NCBI GenBank assembly: GCA_009699605.1
Contig: WLNW01000010.1
Coordinates: forward strand, 1 to 39,579
Origin: Actinomycetota bacterium
GTDB taxonomy: Bacteria > Actinomycetota > Acidimicrobiia > Acidimicrobiales > WLNW01
Direction of reading: 5' to 3'
Length of the DNA: 39,579 nt
Of the stretch, positions 23,937 to 32,387 are shown piece by piece. Position 1 is the first letter of the stretch. Each line of letters opens with the position of its first letter. The notes beneath the pieces were generated by a model. The model had not been told where the DNA came from. It saw only the letters and a list, made by a program, of their open reading frames with translations, and ran no database searches. The position numbers were made by a program, and so were the translations under genes.

Positions 23937-23962
23937 CACGACCGACCGCGTCGCCGGACTGG

Positions 23963-24547
23963 TCAGTGCTTGGGTGATCCGCGGAGGCCGTACCAGACGA
24001 GGTCGGCCATGCGGGTGGCCAGGCGGTCGGGGTCGATGTCGAGGCCCCGGGCCACCCAGTAGCGGCTCGAGCCCTCGGCCAGCCCCACGATGCCGAACGC
24101 CAGCAACCGGCGGTCGTCGGCGTCGGTGCCCACGGTGATGAGGTCGGCGATCGTGTCGGCCAGCTCGACCTCGACTCGATGTGACACCGCGGAGAACTCG
24201 TCGTCGGTGCGTGCCGCGTCGCCGAACAGCACCTGGAACGCAGCGGGCTCGTCGGCGAAGAACCCGAAGTAGGCGCCGAAGCCGGCCTCGACCTGCTCGT
24301 GCGCGGTGGTCGCGAGCGCGGCGGCCGCGCTGATGGCGCCCCGCAGGCGATCGCCGACGTCGTACAACACTGCGAGGTAGAGGTCTCGCTTGGATGGGAA
24401 GTGCTGGTAAAGCACGGGTTTGGTGACCCCGGCGGCCTCGGCCAGCCGGTTCATCGTGGTGATGTGGTACCCCTGCACACCGAACTCATCGACGGCTACC
24501 GCGAGCAGCTGCTTGCGCCGCTCCGCCGCAGAGAGCCGAATGCTCAT
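23963..24547 (-). CDS. TetR-family transcriptional regulator
   Basis: A 194-residue repressor. Its N-terminal TetR HTH reads RRKQLLAVAVDEFGVQGYH..TTMNRLAEAAGVTKPVLYQHFPSKRDLY (residues 10-58). The all-helical C-terminal ligand domain includes FGAYFGFFADEPAAFQVLFGDA, a segment recurrent in actinobacterial TetR proteins. It converges with the Nudix gene and has no obvious target beside it; the closest downstream genes are the small membrane protein and GT4 gene, oriented the same way. Confidence 0.93.
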   Translation of the reverse strand: MSIRLSAAERRKQLLAVAVDEFGVQGYHITTMNRLAEAAGVTKPVLYQHFPSKRDLYLAVLYDVGDRLRGAISAAAALATTAHEQVEAGFGAYFGFFADEPAAFQVLFGDAARTDDEFSAVSHRVEVELADTIADLITVGTDADDRRLLAFGIVGLAEGSSRYWVARGLDIDPDRLATRMADLVWYGLRGSPKH

Positions 24548-24634
24548 GCCATCTTCTCCGTCAGATTGGTGAGGACGCCATGATCGGTGCCGTACTGAAA
24601 GGTTACGAGCACCAGTCCCGGTTTCTCGACGTGG

Positions 24635-24892
24635 TCAGCGGCCGGCCTCGCGGTCCTCGCGCTCGGCCGCCTTCACCGCATACCCGGCCACGATCGCGGG
24701 CGCGAGGAAGAACGACCCGATCACGAGGCACGAGATGATGAACGTGACCCAGGCCGATCGGAACCCGGAGATGAGCGCGACGAAGAACCCGATGATCGCT
24801 ATTCCGTAGAGCGCGTAGCCGATCCGCTGACCGCGCTCGGCGAGCCGCTGTATCTGGCGGCGGCGGACCCGCACGGGGTCGGGATTGGTCAC
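24635..24892 (-). CDS. Small two-helix membrane protein
   Basis: About 85 residues: a basic cytoplasmic N-terminus (VRVRRRQIQRLAERGQR), two membrane helices (YALYGIAIIGFFVALISGF and FIISCLVIGSFFLAPAIVAGYAV) and a charged tail. No family recognised. GTG 24892 overlaps the stop of the glycosyltransferase gene (GTGA) and has AAGGA 8 nt upstream; ATG 24901 is the alternative. The overlap suggests co-translation with the glycosyltransferase. Confidence 0.7.
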   Translation of the reverse strand: MTNPDPVRVRRRQIQRLAERGQRIGYALYGIAIIGFFVALISGFRSAWVTFIISCLVIGSFFLAPAIVAGYAVKAAEREDREAGR

Positions 24893-25941
24893 GGGAGCCA
24901 TCCTTGTCGAAGAAGCAGGGCACGGAGGCGATCGGCCATCCGCGGATAGGAAAGGTGCGAGCGTGCGGTAGCGGCATTGTGGTCGAGGAGCGCGAGGTCG
25001 GGCTCGACGAACCACGCGCGCATCGCGGCGAGATCGGTGGGATGGAACCATCGAAAGCCCATGGAGCGCAATTCCTCGGCGACCGGATAGTCGCTCACCG
25101 CGGCCGGACGTCGATGGATCGCCGCCTCGATCGGTGGGTTGCCGAAGCCCTCCCACGTCGACGGGAACGCGACGAGATCCGCAGCTGCGTACAGATCGGC
25201 TGGTCGATCGCACGGTTGATGCACCACACGAGTGCGGGCCCGGGCCAGGATGCGCGCGAGCTCTTCGCCGTAGCCCTCCTCGGCCGGACCCGACAACCAG
25301 TACGTGGCATCGAGTGCTTCTGCGAGGTGGACCGCGGCTGCGATGTTCTTGCGGGCGATCGCCCGCACGGGATGCACCACGACCCGTTCGTCGGGGGCGA
25401 AGCCGAGCGCGGCGCGGGTCGCGTCACGGTCGCCGGCCGGCTCGTCGGTGTCGAACGCGTTGTAGATGGTGGTCGCGACGATGCCGCGCGCCGCCATCTC
25501 GCGTCGGGTGAGCTCGTTGATCGTGACGTGCGCCCACGCGGGGTCGTGGGGCGGGAGTTCGACGATGTGCGCATAGCGCTCGCGCTGCCACGGTGGATCG
25601 TGGTGATGCAGGATGGCCGCCCGTCCGGCGAGCACCGCGGCCAAGGCACGCGACGCCGGCAGGTTCATCGGGATCGACAACAGGTTCTCGACGATCACGA
25701 GGCGGCATCCGTCGAGCGCGCGGGCGAGTTCGACGGCCGATGGCGGGGTCGCGTCGGCCCCGATGGCCAGGCCTGGCACGATCACGTCGACCGGGCCCTC
25801 ACCCGCTACGGTCCGCACGGTGAACCCGAGGTCGCCCAGCGCCTGCTGCCAGGTGGCGGCCACCACGGAGACGCCGTCGGCCATGCCGAGTCGGAACGAC
25901 ACGATCGCGCAGCATGATTCGGTGAAGACGCGATCGGTCAT
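24889..25941 (-). CDS. GT4-like glycosyltransferase
   Basis: A 350-residue GT-B glycosyltransferase. The N-terminal domain has a glycine-rich acceptor region (RLGMADGVSVVAATWQQAL) and HHHDPPW. The C-terminal domain has RAIARKNIAAAVHLAEAL and the nucleotide-sugar-binding block PSTWEGFGNPPIEAAIHRRPA, with the family's E-x7-E (EGFGNPPIE). It transfers a sugar from an activated donor to an unknown acceptor, probably a cytoplasmic small molecule or lipid. It is divergent from the GH63-like gene with only 26 bp between start codons, so promoters must overlap coding sequence. Confidence 0.88.
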   Translation of the reverse strand: MTDRVFTESCCAIVSFRLGMADGVSVVAATWQQALGDLGFTVRTVAGEGPVDVIVPGLAIGADATPPSAVELARALDGCRLVIVENLLSIPMNLPASRALAAVLAGRAAILHHHDPPWQRERYAHIVELPPHDPAWAHVTINELTRREMAARGIVATTIYNAFDTDEPAGDRDATRAALGFAPDERVVVHPVRAIARKNIAAAVHLAEALDATYWLSGPAEEGYGEELARILARARTRVVHQPCDRPADLYAAADLVAFPSTWEGFGNPPIEAAIHRRPAAVSDYPVAEELRSMGFRWFHPTDLAAMRAWFVEPDLALLDHNAATARSHLSYPRMADRLRALLLRQGWLP

Positions 25942-25967
25942 GGCGTGAATAGGACCTCGGGGGACTA

Positions 25968-27113
25968 GTGACGCGGCGTCGCGAGCAGGTGCGCACGATG
26001 CTCGAAGCGCATTGGGTGCCCGAAGGGTACGCGGCGCCGAACAGCCAGGTCTATCCCTGGCAATGGCTCTGGGACTCCTGCTTCCACAGCATCATCTGGG
26101 CCGAGCTCGACCGACCCGAACGGGCGATGATCGAACTGGCCTCTGCGTTATCGACCCAGGACGCCCATGGCTTCGTGCCGCACATGAACTACGTGCGGCA
26201 CCCGGAGTTCCACGCGTCGCTCTGGGGACGCACCGGTTCGTCGAGCATCACGCAGCCTCCGATGTACGGTCACACCATCGCGATGCTGCGGTCGCGGGGC
26301 ATCGAACCCCCTGTCGACACGGTCCGTCGCGCGAATGCCGGCCTCCGGTTCTTGCTCGAACGGCGCCGCCGCCACGTAGCGAGCAACCTCGTGCTGCTGG
26401 CCCATCCCTGGGAGACTGGATGCGACGACAGCCCGCGGTGGGATGACCTCTGCCTCGGTGGCCCCTTCGACCTCGTGCGCTGGAAGCAGCGAAAGGTCGA
26501 GCTCGTCGAGGCGATCGACGCCGATGCCGTGGGATCGCCGATCGGGAACCACGCGTTCCAGGTCGCGTCCGTGGGCTTCAACGCACTCGTGGCGTTCAAC
26601 GCGTTCGAGTTGGGCCTCGAGGCGCCGGGGCTGTGCGACGCGCTCGACGAACGCTTCAATGTCGCGTCGTCCACGTGGATCGACGCCGGTGAGACCGAAC
26701 ACGGCTCAGGCCGCGCCCGAACGCTCGACGGATTGCTCCCGGTGCTGGTCGAACGCGTGCCGGCTCGCGCCCGGCGCGTGCTCGAGACGGCGCTCGACGA
26801 CCAGGCCTATGGCGGCTTGTACGGTCCTGCGGGCGTGCACCGTGCCGAGCCGAGCTTTGCGCCCAGCACCTATTGGCGTGGCCCGACGTGGCCCCAGCTG
26901 GCGTACCTCCTGTGGATCGCTGCGCGGCGCCACGGGTTCGCGACGCTCGCCCACGAGCTCGCGGTGCGTACCGTGGCTGGCGCGTTCCGCAGCGACCTGG
27001 CCGAGTTCTGGAACCCTGACACCGGCGAAGGCCTCGGTGCCATACCGCAGTCGTGGACCGGTCTCGCGTGGGTGATGGCCGAGGCCGAAGGGCTCAGCGA
27101 CCCCGCGGGGTGA
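25968..27113 (+). CDS. GH63-like glycosidase (glucosylglycerate/mannosylglycerate hydrolase type)
   Basis: A 381-residue (alpha/alpha)6-barrel glycoside hydrolase. Motifs shared with GH63 and mannosylglycerate/glucosylglycerate hydrolases: YPWQWLWDSCFHSI at the N-terminus, HPWETGCDDSPRWDD with the likely catalytic Asp, YWRGPTWPQ, FWNPDTGEGLG and a terminal PQSWTGLAW. No signal peptide, so intracellular. It would cleave a small glucosyl or mannosyl compatible solute. Shorter than typical mycobacterial GgH (about 445), mainly because of a compact middle. The pairing with a GT4 enzyme suggests synthesis and breakdown of one solute; that is inference. Confidence 0.82.
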   Translation: MTRRREQVRTMLEAHWVPEGYAAPNSQVYPWQWLWDSCFHSIIWAELDRPERAMIELASALSTQDAHGFVPHMNYVRHPEFHASLWGRTGSSSITQPPMYGHTIAMLRSRGIEPPVDTVRRANAGLRFLLERRRRHVASNLVLLAHPWETGCDDSPRWDDLCLGGPFDLVRWKQRKVELVEAIDADAVGSPIGNHAFQVASVGFNALVAFNAFELGLEAPGLCDALDERFNVASSTWIDAGETEHGSGRARTLDGLLPVLVERVPARARRVLETALDDQAYGGLYGPAGVHRAEPSFAPSTYWRGPTWPQLAYLLWIAARRHGFATLAHELAVRTVAGAFRSDLAEFWNPDTGEGLGAIPQSWTGLAWVMAEAEGLSDPAG

Positions 27114-28188
27114 TGCCGTTGACGTGCACCGGTTCGAAGTCGGGGATGGTGCGCGCACTGCGGCGCCGATGGCCCCGGCTCTTCGGAAGGTCAGCGAACA
27201 GCAACCGGAACATCTCGTCGTCGGCGACGGCGACCGCGGCGGCGGCGGCGGGCGGCGCGCCGCGCGGGGTGAACGCGATGGGGACGGGCTCCTCGCGCAG
27301 GTCGATGACGGCTGCCGATTCGGCGAGTTCGGCTTCGATGGGCTCGACGTCGACCGGTTCCTCGACGAACGCAAGAACGAGTGAGGGGTCGACCACCGGG
27401 CGGTCGGCGTGCGCGGCGGGCCGCCAGTCGATGTCGGGCGACGTGATCGCGAGGCCCGGATACTGGGCTGGCTGCTCGAGGTCGGGCACGATCACCGGCT
27501 CGATCTGGAGGAGGCCGGGCGGTCGCGGGCGAGGTTGATTCGGGCCGCCAGGGGCATGGACGCGAACCAGGTCGATCACCGCGACCGCATCGTCCGGCGG
27601 CGGCGCACCTGCGACCTCGGTGGCGTCGTCGCCGATCGCGGAGTGGGCCCGCTTCCGCTTGTGCAGCGTGAGGTTCGCGGCGATGTCGGCGAGCCCGACG
27701 AGGATGATCAGGTCGCCGAACGCGAGAACCTGACCGGTTTCCTCTAGCGGGATGATGTCGCCGAGGAAGCGCACGCGGTGGGTGGGCTCCTCGAGGCGCC
27801 GCGCGCCGCGAAGCTCGACCCGGTCGACTTCGGCCCGAGAAGCCAAGCCTGCATCGACCAGCGCCTCGCGGTTCACCGGCAGGCCGCCGTTGAGGAAGGT
27901 GGCCAGGAGGTTGGCGAGGATGCCGATGGCCATGACGCTCATGCCGACGATCCGTACGTTGACGATCGCGAAGGCGAGCAGCGCGGCCAGGCCGCCGAGC
28001 ACGAGCGGTATGGCGACCTCGCGCGTGAACTGATCGGCGAGCGAGGGCACGACGACCCCGATGACCAATAGCCCCGTCACTCGCACCGGGATGCCGACGG
28101 TGTTGCGGAACCGCCCGCCTCGCGCGAGGCCCACGAAGATCCCGGCGAGAACCGCCAGAACCGTGAGCACGAGGCCATCGAAATACAT
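27094..28188 (-). CDS. DUF5317 membrane protein with a long low-complexity C-terminal extension
   Basis: The N-terminal about 170 residues contain five or so membrane helices and DUF5317 hallmarks: NGGLPVNREALVDAGL near residue 98 and RFLGDIIPLE near 140, followed by the last helix GDLIILVGLADIAANL. DUF5317 proteins usually end about there. This one continues for about 190 residues rich in Pro, Ala, Asp and Glu (including an Ala8 run), ending with basic residues; it is probably disordered and cytoplasmic. Function unknown. Its 3' end overlaps that of the convergent GH63-like gene by 20 bp. Confidence 0.85.
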   Translation of the reverse strand: MYFDGLVLTVLAVLAGIFVGLARGGRFRNTVGIPVRVTGLLVIGVVVPSLADQFTREVAIPLVLGGLAALLAFAIVNVRIVGMSVMAIGILANLLATFLNGGLPVNREALVDAGLASRAEVDRVELRGARRLEEPTHRVRFLGDIIPLEETGQVLAFGDLIILVGLADIAANLTLHKRKRAHSAIGDDATEVAGAPPPDDAVAVIDLVRVHAPGGPNQPRPRPPGLLQIEPVIVPDLEQPAQYPGLAITSPDIDWRPAAHADRPVVDPSLVLAFVEEPVDVEPIEAELAESAAVIDLREEPVPIAFTPRGAPPAAAAAVAVADDEMFRLLFADLPKSRGHRRRSARTIPDFEPVHVNGITPRGR

Positions 28189-28248
28189 GTCCCGACCGTA
28201 CTGTTCGGCGCTCAGGGTTGAGAGCCGCTTTGGGGGGAAACTGTTGTG

Positions 28249-28806
28249 TTAGAGCGCTTTCCCGCGCATCGAACCCACCAGCGGCTCATCGTCGTTGCGC
28301 TGCACGTAACACGTGATGCCGCGATACCGCGCTTTGACGTCTTCCCAGTTGGCCTGGGGTGGGGTGAGCACGCCGATGCCGAGTACGGACAACTCGTAGA
28401 TGACCCCGGCGAACGCTTCGAAGTTTTGATAGCAGAGGCGAAGTCCGTATCGCTGCAGCGCATCCTTGCCGGGCCATGGATCGCCGAACGGGGAGGGGTG
28501 CACCATCGTCGCGAAGACCTCGCCCTTGTGTGCGACCTCGCATGGCACGAGCGTGGTGATCATGTCGGTGCCCGTCTCGTACCGGCTGAAGCACTCATCG
28601 AGCGCGAGCGTGTAGACGTTGATCGGGTCGCCGATGATGGCCGGTGGCTTCGTCGTGGTGGCCGTCGCGCCCTTCGTTCGAATCGTGGTGGTCGCAGCGG
28701 GGCCATTGGTCGGCGTTCCGTCCGAGCACGCGGCGAGCGTGACGAGGGCGACCGCGCCGGCGAGAGCGGCCCATCGCAGGGAGAAGGAGCGTCGTCGGTC
28801 GCGCAC
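28249..28806 (-). CDS. Septum-formation-type lipoprotein
   Basis: A 185-residue lipoprotein with lipobox LVTLAAC (Cys at about 27) and a Thr-rich linker. The globular part (VYTLALDECFSRYETG, LVPCEVAHKGEVFATM) matches the 'septum formation' domain of actinobacterial exported proteins, where paired Cys residues and the PCxxxHxxE pattern recur. Additional cysteines (LRLCYQ, GITCYV) probably form a second disulfide. Molecular role unknown. GTG 28806 is the start; no strong ribosome site is visible. It lies between the DUF5317 and sortase genes on the same strand. Confidence 0.78.
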   Translation of the reverse strand: MRDRRRSFSLRWAALAGAVALVTLAACSDGTPTNGPAATTTIRTKGATATTTKPPAIIGDPINVYTLALDECFSRYETGTDMITTLVPCEVAHKGEVFATMVHPSPFGDPWPGKDALQRYGLRLCYQNFEAFAGVIYELSVLGIGVLTPPQANWEDVKARYRGITCYVQRNDDEPLVGSMRGKAL

Positions 28807-28857
28807 GACTTCGCATGCTAAGCCGCTTCCTTGGGCGCTCAGGTGGCAAGGAGCGCG

Positions 28858-29916
28858 TCAGCGAGCAGGCATCCACCGATCGAGTTGCTCGAACCAGGAG
28901 AACAGCACGATCGCCATTGGGACGACGGCCACTGCATAGGCGGGCCAGCGCCGCCAACAGATCGACAGCCGCCAGACGCCGGCGAGCATCGCGAAGAACA
29001 CCAGGCCCCACACCAACGCCGGGGTGCGGGCGTCGGGGTCGCCGCCGAGTCCTTCGTCGAGCGAGGGATCGTCGGCCGCGGTGGCCAAACCGGGGACGTC
29101 GCCGACCGTGGCCCCCGGCGTGGCCGCGCCGGTCCCGCTGGCCGAGGTGCCAGCCGCTGCGGGCGTCGAGGCGGTGGACTCCGCCACAGGACTTTCGACG
29201 AGCTTGGCGACCACGACGATGCGCTGATCGGCGCTGAACTTCGGATGGCACGCGGTCAGCGTGAGCCGGTTGTCGCTGAAGTCGTCGAGCACCCAGACGT
29301 CGGTGGGCTTGACGATGAAGTGGCCGCTGGTGGGGTCATCGGGGGCACCGATGACGACATAGCTCCACGTGCCTTGCAGGGTAGTAACGGTGATCTTGTC
29401 GCCGGGCGCGAGCTCGTCGATTCGGGAGAAGGGCGCGCCATAGGTGGTGCGGTGCCCGGCGATCGCCGCGTTGCCGGCCTGGCCGGGCTGGGGTGTCGAG
29501 CGGTAGTGACCGGGGCCTTTGCGGAGATCGTCGACGGCGACGCCCTCGACCACCAGCTTGTCGACGCCGATCTTGGGGATCCGGATGCGGGCGAGCGCCT
29601 CGCCGGGCGCGACGTTGACCGGGGTTGTGGCGACCGGCCCGGTGGCCTCAACGACGAGCGTGGTGCTCGGAGGCGTTGCCGGGATGGCGGTGGTCGCGGG
29701 CGTGCCGCGTGGCACCGTGGTGGGCGTGATCGTCGTGATGACCGTGCCCGTGGGCTCGACGTTCGCCAGGCGCACCGCGAACTGCCGGTCGAGCGAATCC
29801 TGGGCGCGAGCCTCTTGCAGGCCTGTGCCCCAGAGCTGGTACGCCACGAACAGCAGGAGGAGCAGGCCGGCCCCGATGAAGATCCAGCCGATGGCGCTGA
29901 GGACGCGGGTGAGCAC
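28858..29916 (-). CDS. Class E sortase
   Basis: A 352-residue transpeptidase that anchors secreted proteins to the cell envelope. One N-terminal membrane helix (residues 8-28) is followed by a Thr/Pro-rich stalk. The catalytic domain has GHRTTYGAPF (H155), TLTACHP (C223) and the Arg in SADQRIVV (R232), the His-Cys-Arg triad. After an Ala/Gly/Thr linker come two more helices near the C-terminus (about 298-315 and 325-343). Class E enzymes prefer LAxTG-type signals; no such substrate is adjacent. It would be the first gene of the envelope cluster with the lipoprotein 51 bp downstream. Confidence 0.92.
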   Translation of the reverse strand: MLTRVLSAIGWIFIGAGLLLLLFVAYQLWGTGLQEARAQDSLDRQFAVRLANVEPTGTVITTITPTTVPRGTPATTAIPATPPSTTLVVEATGPVATTPVNVAPGEALARIRIPKIGVDKLVVEGVAVDDLRKGPGHYRSTPQPGQAGNAAIAGHRTTYGAPFSRIDELAPGDKITVTTLQGTWSYVVIGAPDDPTSGHFIVKPTDVWVLDDFSDNRLTLTACHPKFSADQRIVVVAKLVESPVAESTASTPAAAGTSASGTGAATPGATVGDVPGLATAADDPSLDEGLGGDPDARTPALVWGLVFFAMLAGVWRLSICWRRWPAYAVAVVPMAIVLFSWFEQLDRWMPAR

Positions 29917-30063
29917 GAGGAGCTATCGGCTGTGCCGCGGCGGGCCTGAGGGGTCCGTCTGAGAGGGCGCGTCGATTTGGGCGGCGCTGGTGCGGGCGGA
30001 ACCGGTTCGGGTGCATGACCACCGCGTTGGGCGCCGAGGTGGCCTGGTCGGTAGGTTTTTGGG

Positions 30064-30768
30064 GTGTCCGTCGTCCATCTGCGCGCCGTGGTCGCGTTGC
30101 TCGGCCGGTTCCCGGCGCTCGCCGGCGTCGACCTCGACGTCGAGTCGGGCGAGGCAGTGCTGCTGCAAGGCCCCAATGGCGCGGGCAAAACCAGCCTGCT
30201 GCGCCTGTGCGCCGGACTGCTCGCCCCCGCATCGGGTGAGGCGGTCGTGCTCGGTCACGACCTCGGCCGCGACCGACGATCCGTGCGACGCGAGGTCGGC
30301 ATGCTGGCGCACGCGACGTTCCTCTACGACGACCTGAGCGTCTACGAGAACGTGTGCTTCTGGGCCCGCGCCGCCGGTGGTTCGCCCGCCGAAGCAGAGG
30401 CAGCCATTGCCCGGCTCGAGATCGACACGCGACTGCGCGACATTCCGGTGGTGCGCCTGTCGACCGGTCAGCGCCGTCGGACCTCGCTCGCCGTGCTCGT
30501 GGCTCGCCGCCCGCGGCTGTGGTTGCTCGACGAGCCGCACGCGGGGCTCGATCAGGCGGGGCGCGACATCGTGGATGGCCTCGTGCGCGATGCCGTCGAT
30601 GCTGGAGCCACGGTACTGGTCGCGTCGCACGAGCTCGACCGTACCCGCACCATTGCCTCGCGGGTGATCACGATCGCGGGTGGTGTAGTCGTGGCCGATC
30701 AGCCGATACCCGGTCGGTCGATGCCGGTCGGGCCGGCGCCCGAGAGAGGTGGTCCCGATGTGGCATGA
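30064..30768 (+). CDS. ccmA: Cytochrome c maturation ATPase CcmA
   Basis: A 234-residue ABC ATPase: Walker A GPNGAGKTS (about residue 37), signature LSTGQRRRTSLA, Walker B LWLLDEPHAGLD and H-loop ASHEL. In System I, CcmA with CcmB, CcmC and CcmD releases holo-CcmE from CcmC by ATP hydrolysis. Short length and PHAGLD are CcmA-like, and ccmB follows with an 11-bp overlap. GTG 30064 starts the operon; the 147 bp upstream to the divergent sortase must hold its promoter. Confidence 0.93.
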   Translation: MSVVHLRAVVALLGRFPALAGVDLDVESGEAVLLQGPNGAGKTSLLRLCAGLLAPASGEAVVLGHDLGRDRRSVRREVGMLAHATFLYDDLSVYENVCFWARAAGGSPAEAEAAIARLEIDTRLRDIPVVRLSTGQRRRTSLAVLVARRPRLWLLDEPHAGLDQAGRDIVDGLVRDAVDAGATVLVASHELDRTRTIASRVITIAGGVVVADQPIPGRSMPVGPAPERGGPDVA

Positions 30769-31426
30769 CGTGCGGCTCATCGCGGGCAAGGACCTCCGCA
30801 TCGAGTGGCGCTCGCAGGTCGCTACCGGCCAGGTCGCGCCATTCGCGATCCTGGTCTTGGTGCTGTTCGGGTTCGCGCTCGACGCCGACACGGTGGCGTT
30901 GCGCACGTTCACCGGTGGCCTGTATTGGGTGACGGTGCTGTTCTCGGCGGTTCTGGCCATCCAACGGTCGTTCGCGCTCGAGTCGGCGGACGGAAACCGT
31001 GACGCACTCCGGTTGTCGGGCATCGAGCCGGCGGCCATCTTCTTCGGCAAAGCCACAGCGTTGGTGGTGCAGTTGGTGCTGCTGGAGGTGCTGCTCGGCG
31101 CGGGCGTGGCGGTGCTGTACGGCCCGAGCGTCGAGGACTTTCCCCTCCTGGTCGCCACCGCTGGGGTCGCGACCATCGGCGTCGCCGCCGCCGGTACGCT
31201 GTATGGCGTCCTGGCTGCGGGTCTCCGCGTGCGAGAGACGATCCTGCCCATCCTGTTGTTGCCGGTGCTCGCACCGGTGCTCATCGGGGCGACGCGGGCG
31301 TTTGACGACGCGCTCGGCACTGTTGCGGTCAACGGCTGGAATTGGCTCGCGCTGCTCGGTCTGACTGCAGTGGTGTATGTGGCGTTCGGAGCCTTGGCCT
31401 TCGGCGTGTTGTTGGAGGATTCGTGA
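30758..31426 (+). CDS. ccmB: Cytochrome c maturation permease CcmB
   Basis: A 222-residue membrane protein with six predicted helices, beginning MWHDVRLIAGKDLRIEWRS, the typical CcmB N-terminus. The conserved GGLYWVTVLFSAVLAIQRSFALE block and the PILLLPVLAPVLIGATRAF segment place it securely in CcmB. It forms the CcmABCD complex. ATG 30758 is preceded by GAGAGGTGG; the GTG at 30749 is less likely. The gene overlaps ccmA by 11 bp. Confidence 0.92.
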   Translation: MWHDVRLIAGKDLRIEWRSQVATGQVAPFAILVLVLFGFALDADTVALRTFTGGLYWVTVLFSAVLAIQRSFALESADGNRDALRLSGIEPAAIFFGKATALVVQLVLLEVLLGAGVAVLYGPSVEDFPLLVATAGVATIGVAAAGTLYGVLAAGLRVRETILPILLLPVLAPVLIGATRAFDDALGTVAVNGWNWLALLGLTAVVYVAFGALAFGVLLEDS

Positions 31427-32205
31427 GCCCAGCAGAAGTGACCTCGACCGGTTCGCGGGGCACGCGCGTCATTGGTTCGATCGTGCTCGCCGGCATCGTC
31501 TTCCACGTGCTGTTGTCGTTCGTGTGGAGCGACCCCGATGCAGACCAGGGCGACCTCGTGCGCATCATGTACGTGCACGTGCCCTCGGCCTGGCTGGCGT
31601 ACATGGCCTTCACCGTCACCGCATTCGGTGGCGTCATGTACCTGTGGAAGCGCTCGCTCTGGTGGGATCTGGTGGCCGGCGCCTCGGCCGAGATCGGTGT
31701 GGTGTTCTGCGCGCTTGCGCTCGTCACCGGTTCGATATGGGGCCGCCCGACCTGGGGCACCTACTGGGAGTGGACCGACGTGCGCATCGTGACCACGTTG
31801 GTCTTGTTGTTGCTCTACATCGGCTACCTCGCCGTGCGCCGCATCCCGGCCGACCCGCATCAGCGCAGCCGGCGCGCGGCGGTCGTCGGCATCATCGCCG
31901 CGCTCAACATCCCCATCGTGCGGTTCTCGGTCGACTGGTGGGCCGATCGCACGCTCCACCAGAAGGCCACGATCAAGCTCGGCGGCACCGAACTCGACGG
32001 GCTCATGCTGTTCGCACTCTTCTTCGGGCTCATCCTCTTCACTCTGATCTACGCGTGGATGATGATCCACCGCTTCCGCATCGCCTGGCTCGACGAGCAG
32101 ATCGACCGCCACGGCCTTGACGCGGCCATCGCCGAACGGCTTGCCGAGAGCACGAGCGATGTCACGCGGGCGGTCGGCCTCACCAAGACGGGTGCCGACC
32201 TGTGA
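31423..32205 (+). CDS. ccmC: Haem-handling protein CcmC
   Basis: A 260-residue, six-helix member of the haem-handling protein family that loads haem onto CcmE. Axial histidines are H52 in YVHVPSAW and H179 in the WWADRTLHQ segment. The tryptophan-rich WWD loop is WGRPTWGTYWEWTDVR (about 106-121); the usual WxWDxR has an extra Thr before the Asp here. GTG 31423 overlaps the ccmB stop (GTGA) and has GGAGG upstream. The longer ORF-track start at 31342 runs inside ccmB. Confidence 0.93.
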   Translation: MSPAEVTSTGSRGTRVIGSIVLAGIVFHVLLSFVWSDPDADQGDLVRIMYVHVPSAWLAYMAFTVTAFGGVMYLWKRSLWWDLVAGASAEIGVVFCALALVTGSIWGRPTWGTYWEWTDVRIVTTLVLLLLYIGYLAVRRIPADPHQRSRRAAVVGIIAALNIPIVRFSVDWWADRTLHQKATIKLGGTELDGLMLFALFFGLILFTLIYAWMMIHRFRIAWLDEQIDRHGLDAAIAERLAESTSDVTRAVGLTKTGADL

Positions 32206-32387
32206 CGCACAGCGGGTTCATCTTCGCCGCGTGGGGAATCGTGTTGGCTGTGCTCGTGCTCTACAGCGTGCACCTGGTGCTACGAGGTCGCTCGCTGACC
32301 AACGCCGTCGAGCCCGAGCACCGGCGCTGGCTCGACTCGGGTGCCGAGACCAAGGGCGTGTCCCACCCGCCGAGGGAGCAGCCGTGA
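32202..32387 (+). CDS. ccmD: Small membrane protein CcmD
   Basis: A 61-residue protein with one N-terminal membrane helix (FIFAAWGIVLAVLVLYSVHLVL) followed by a basic stretch and a soluble tail, the CcmD layout. CcmD stabilises the CcmABC-CcmE complex. The family is poorly conserved, so the assignment rests mostly on position between ccmC and ccmE with GTGA overlaps at both ends. Confidence 0.82.
   Translation: MTHSGFIFAAWGIVLAVLVLYSVHLVLRGRSLTNAVEPEHRRWLDSGAETKGVSHPPREQP

Noticed and set aside
29923-32112. 729-codon minus-strand ORF opposite ccmA-ccmC
   Set aside because: Covers three convincing ccm genes on the other strand and has no recognisable domain.
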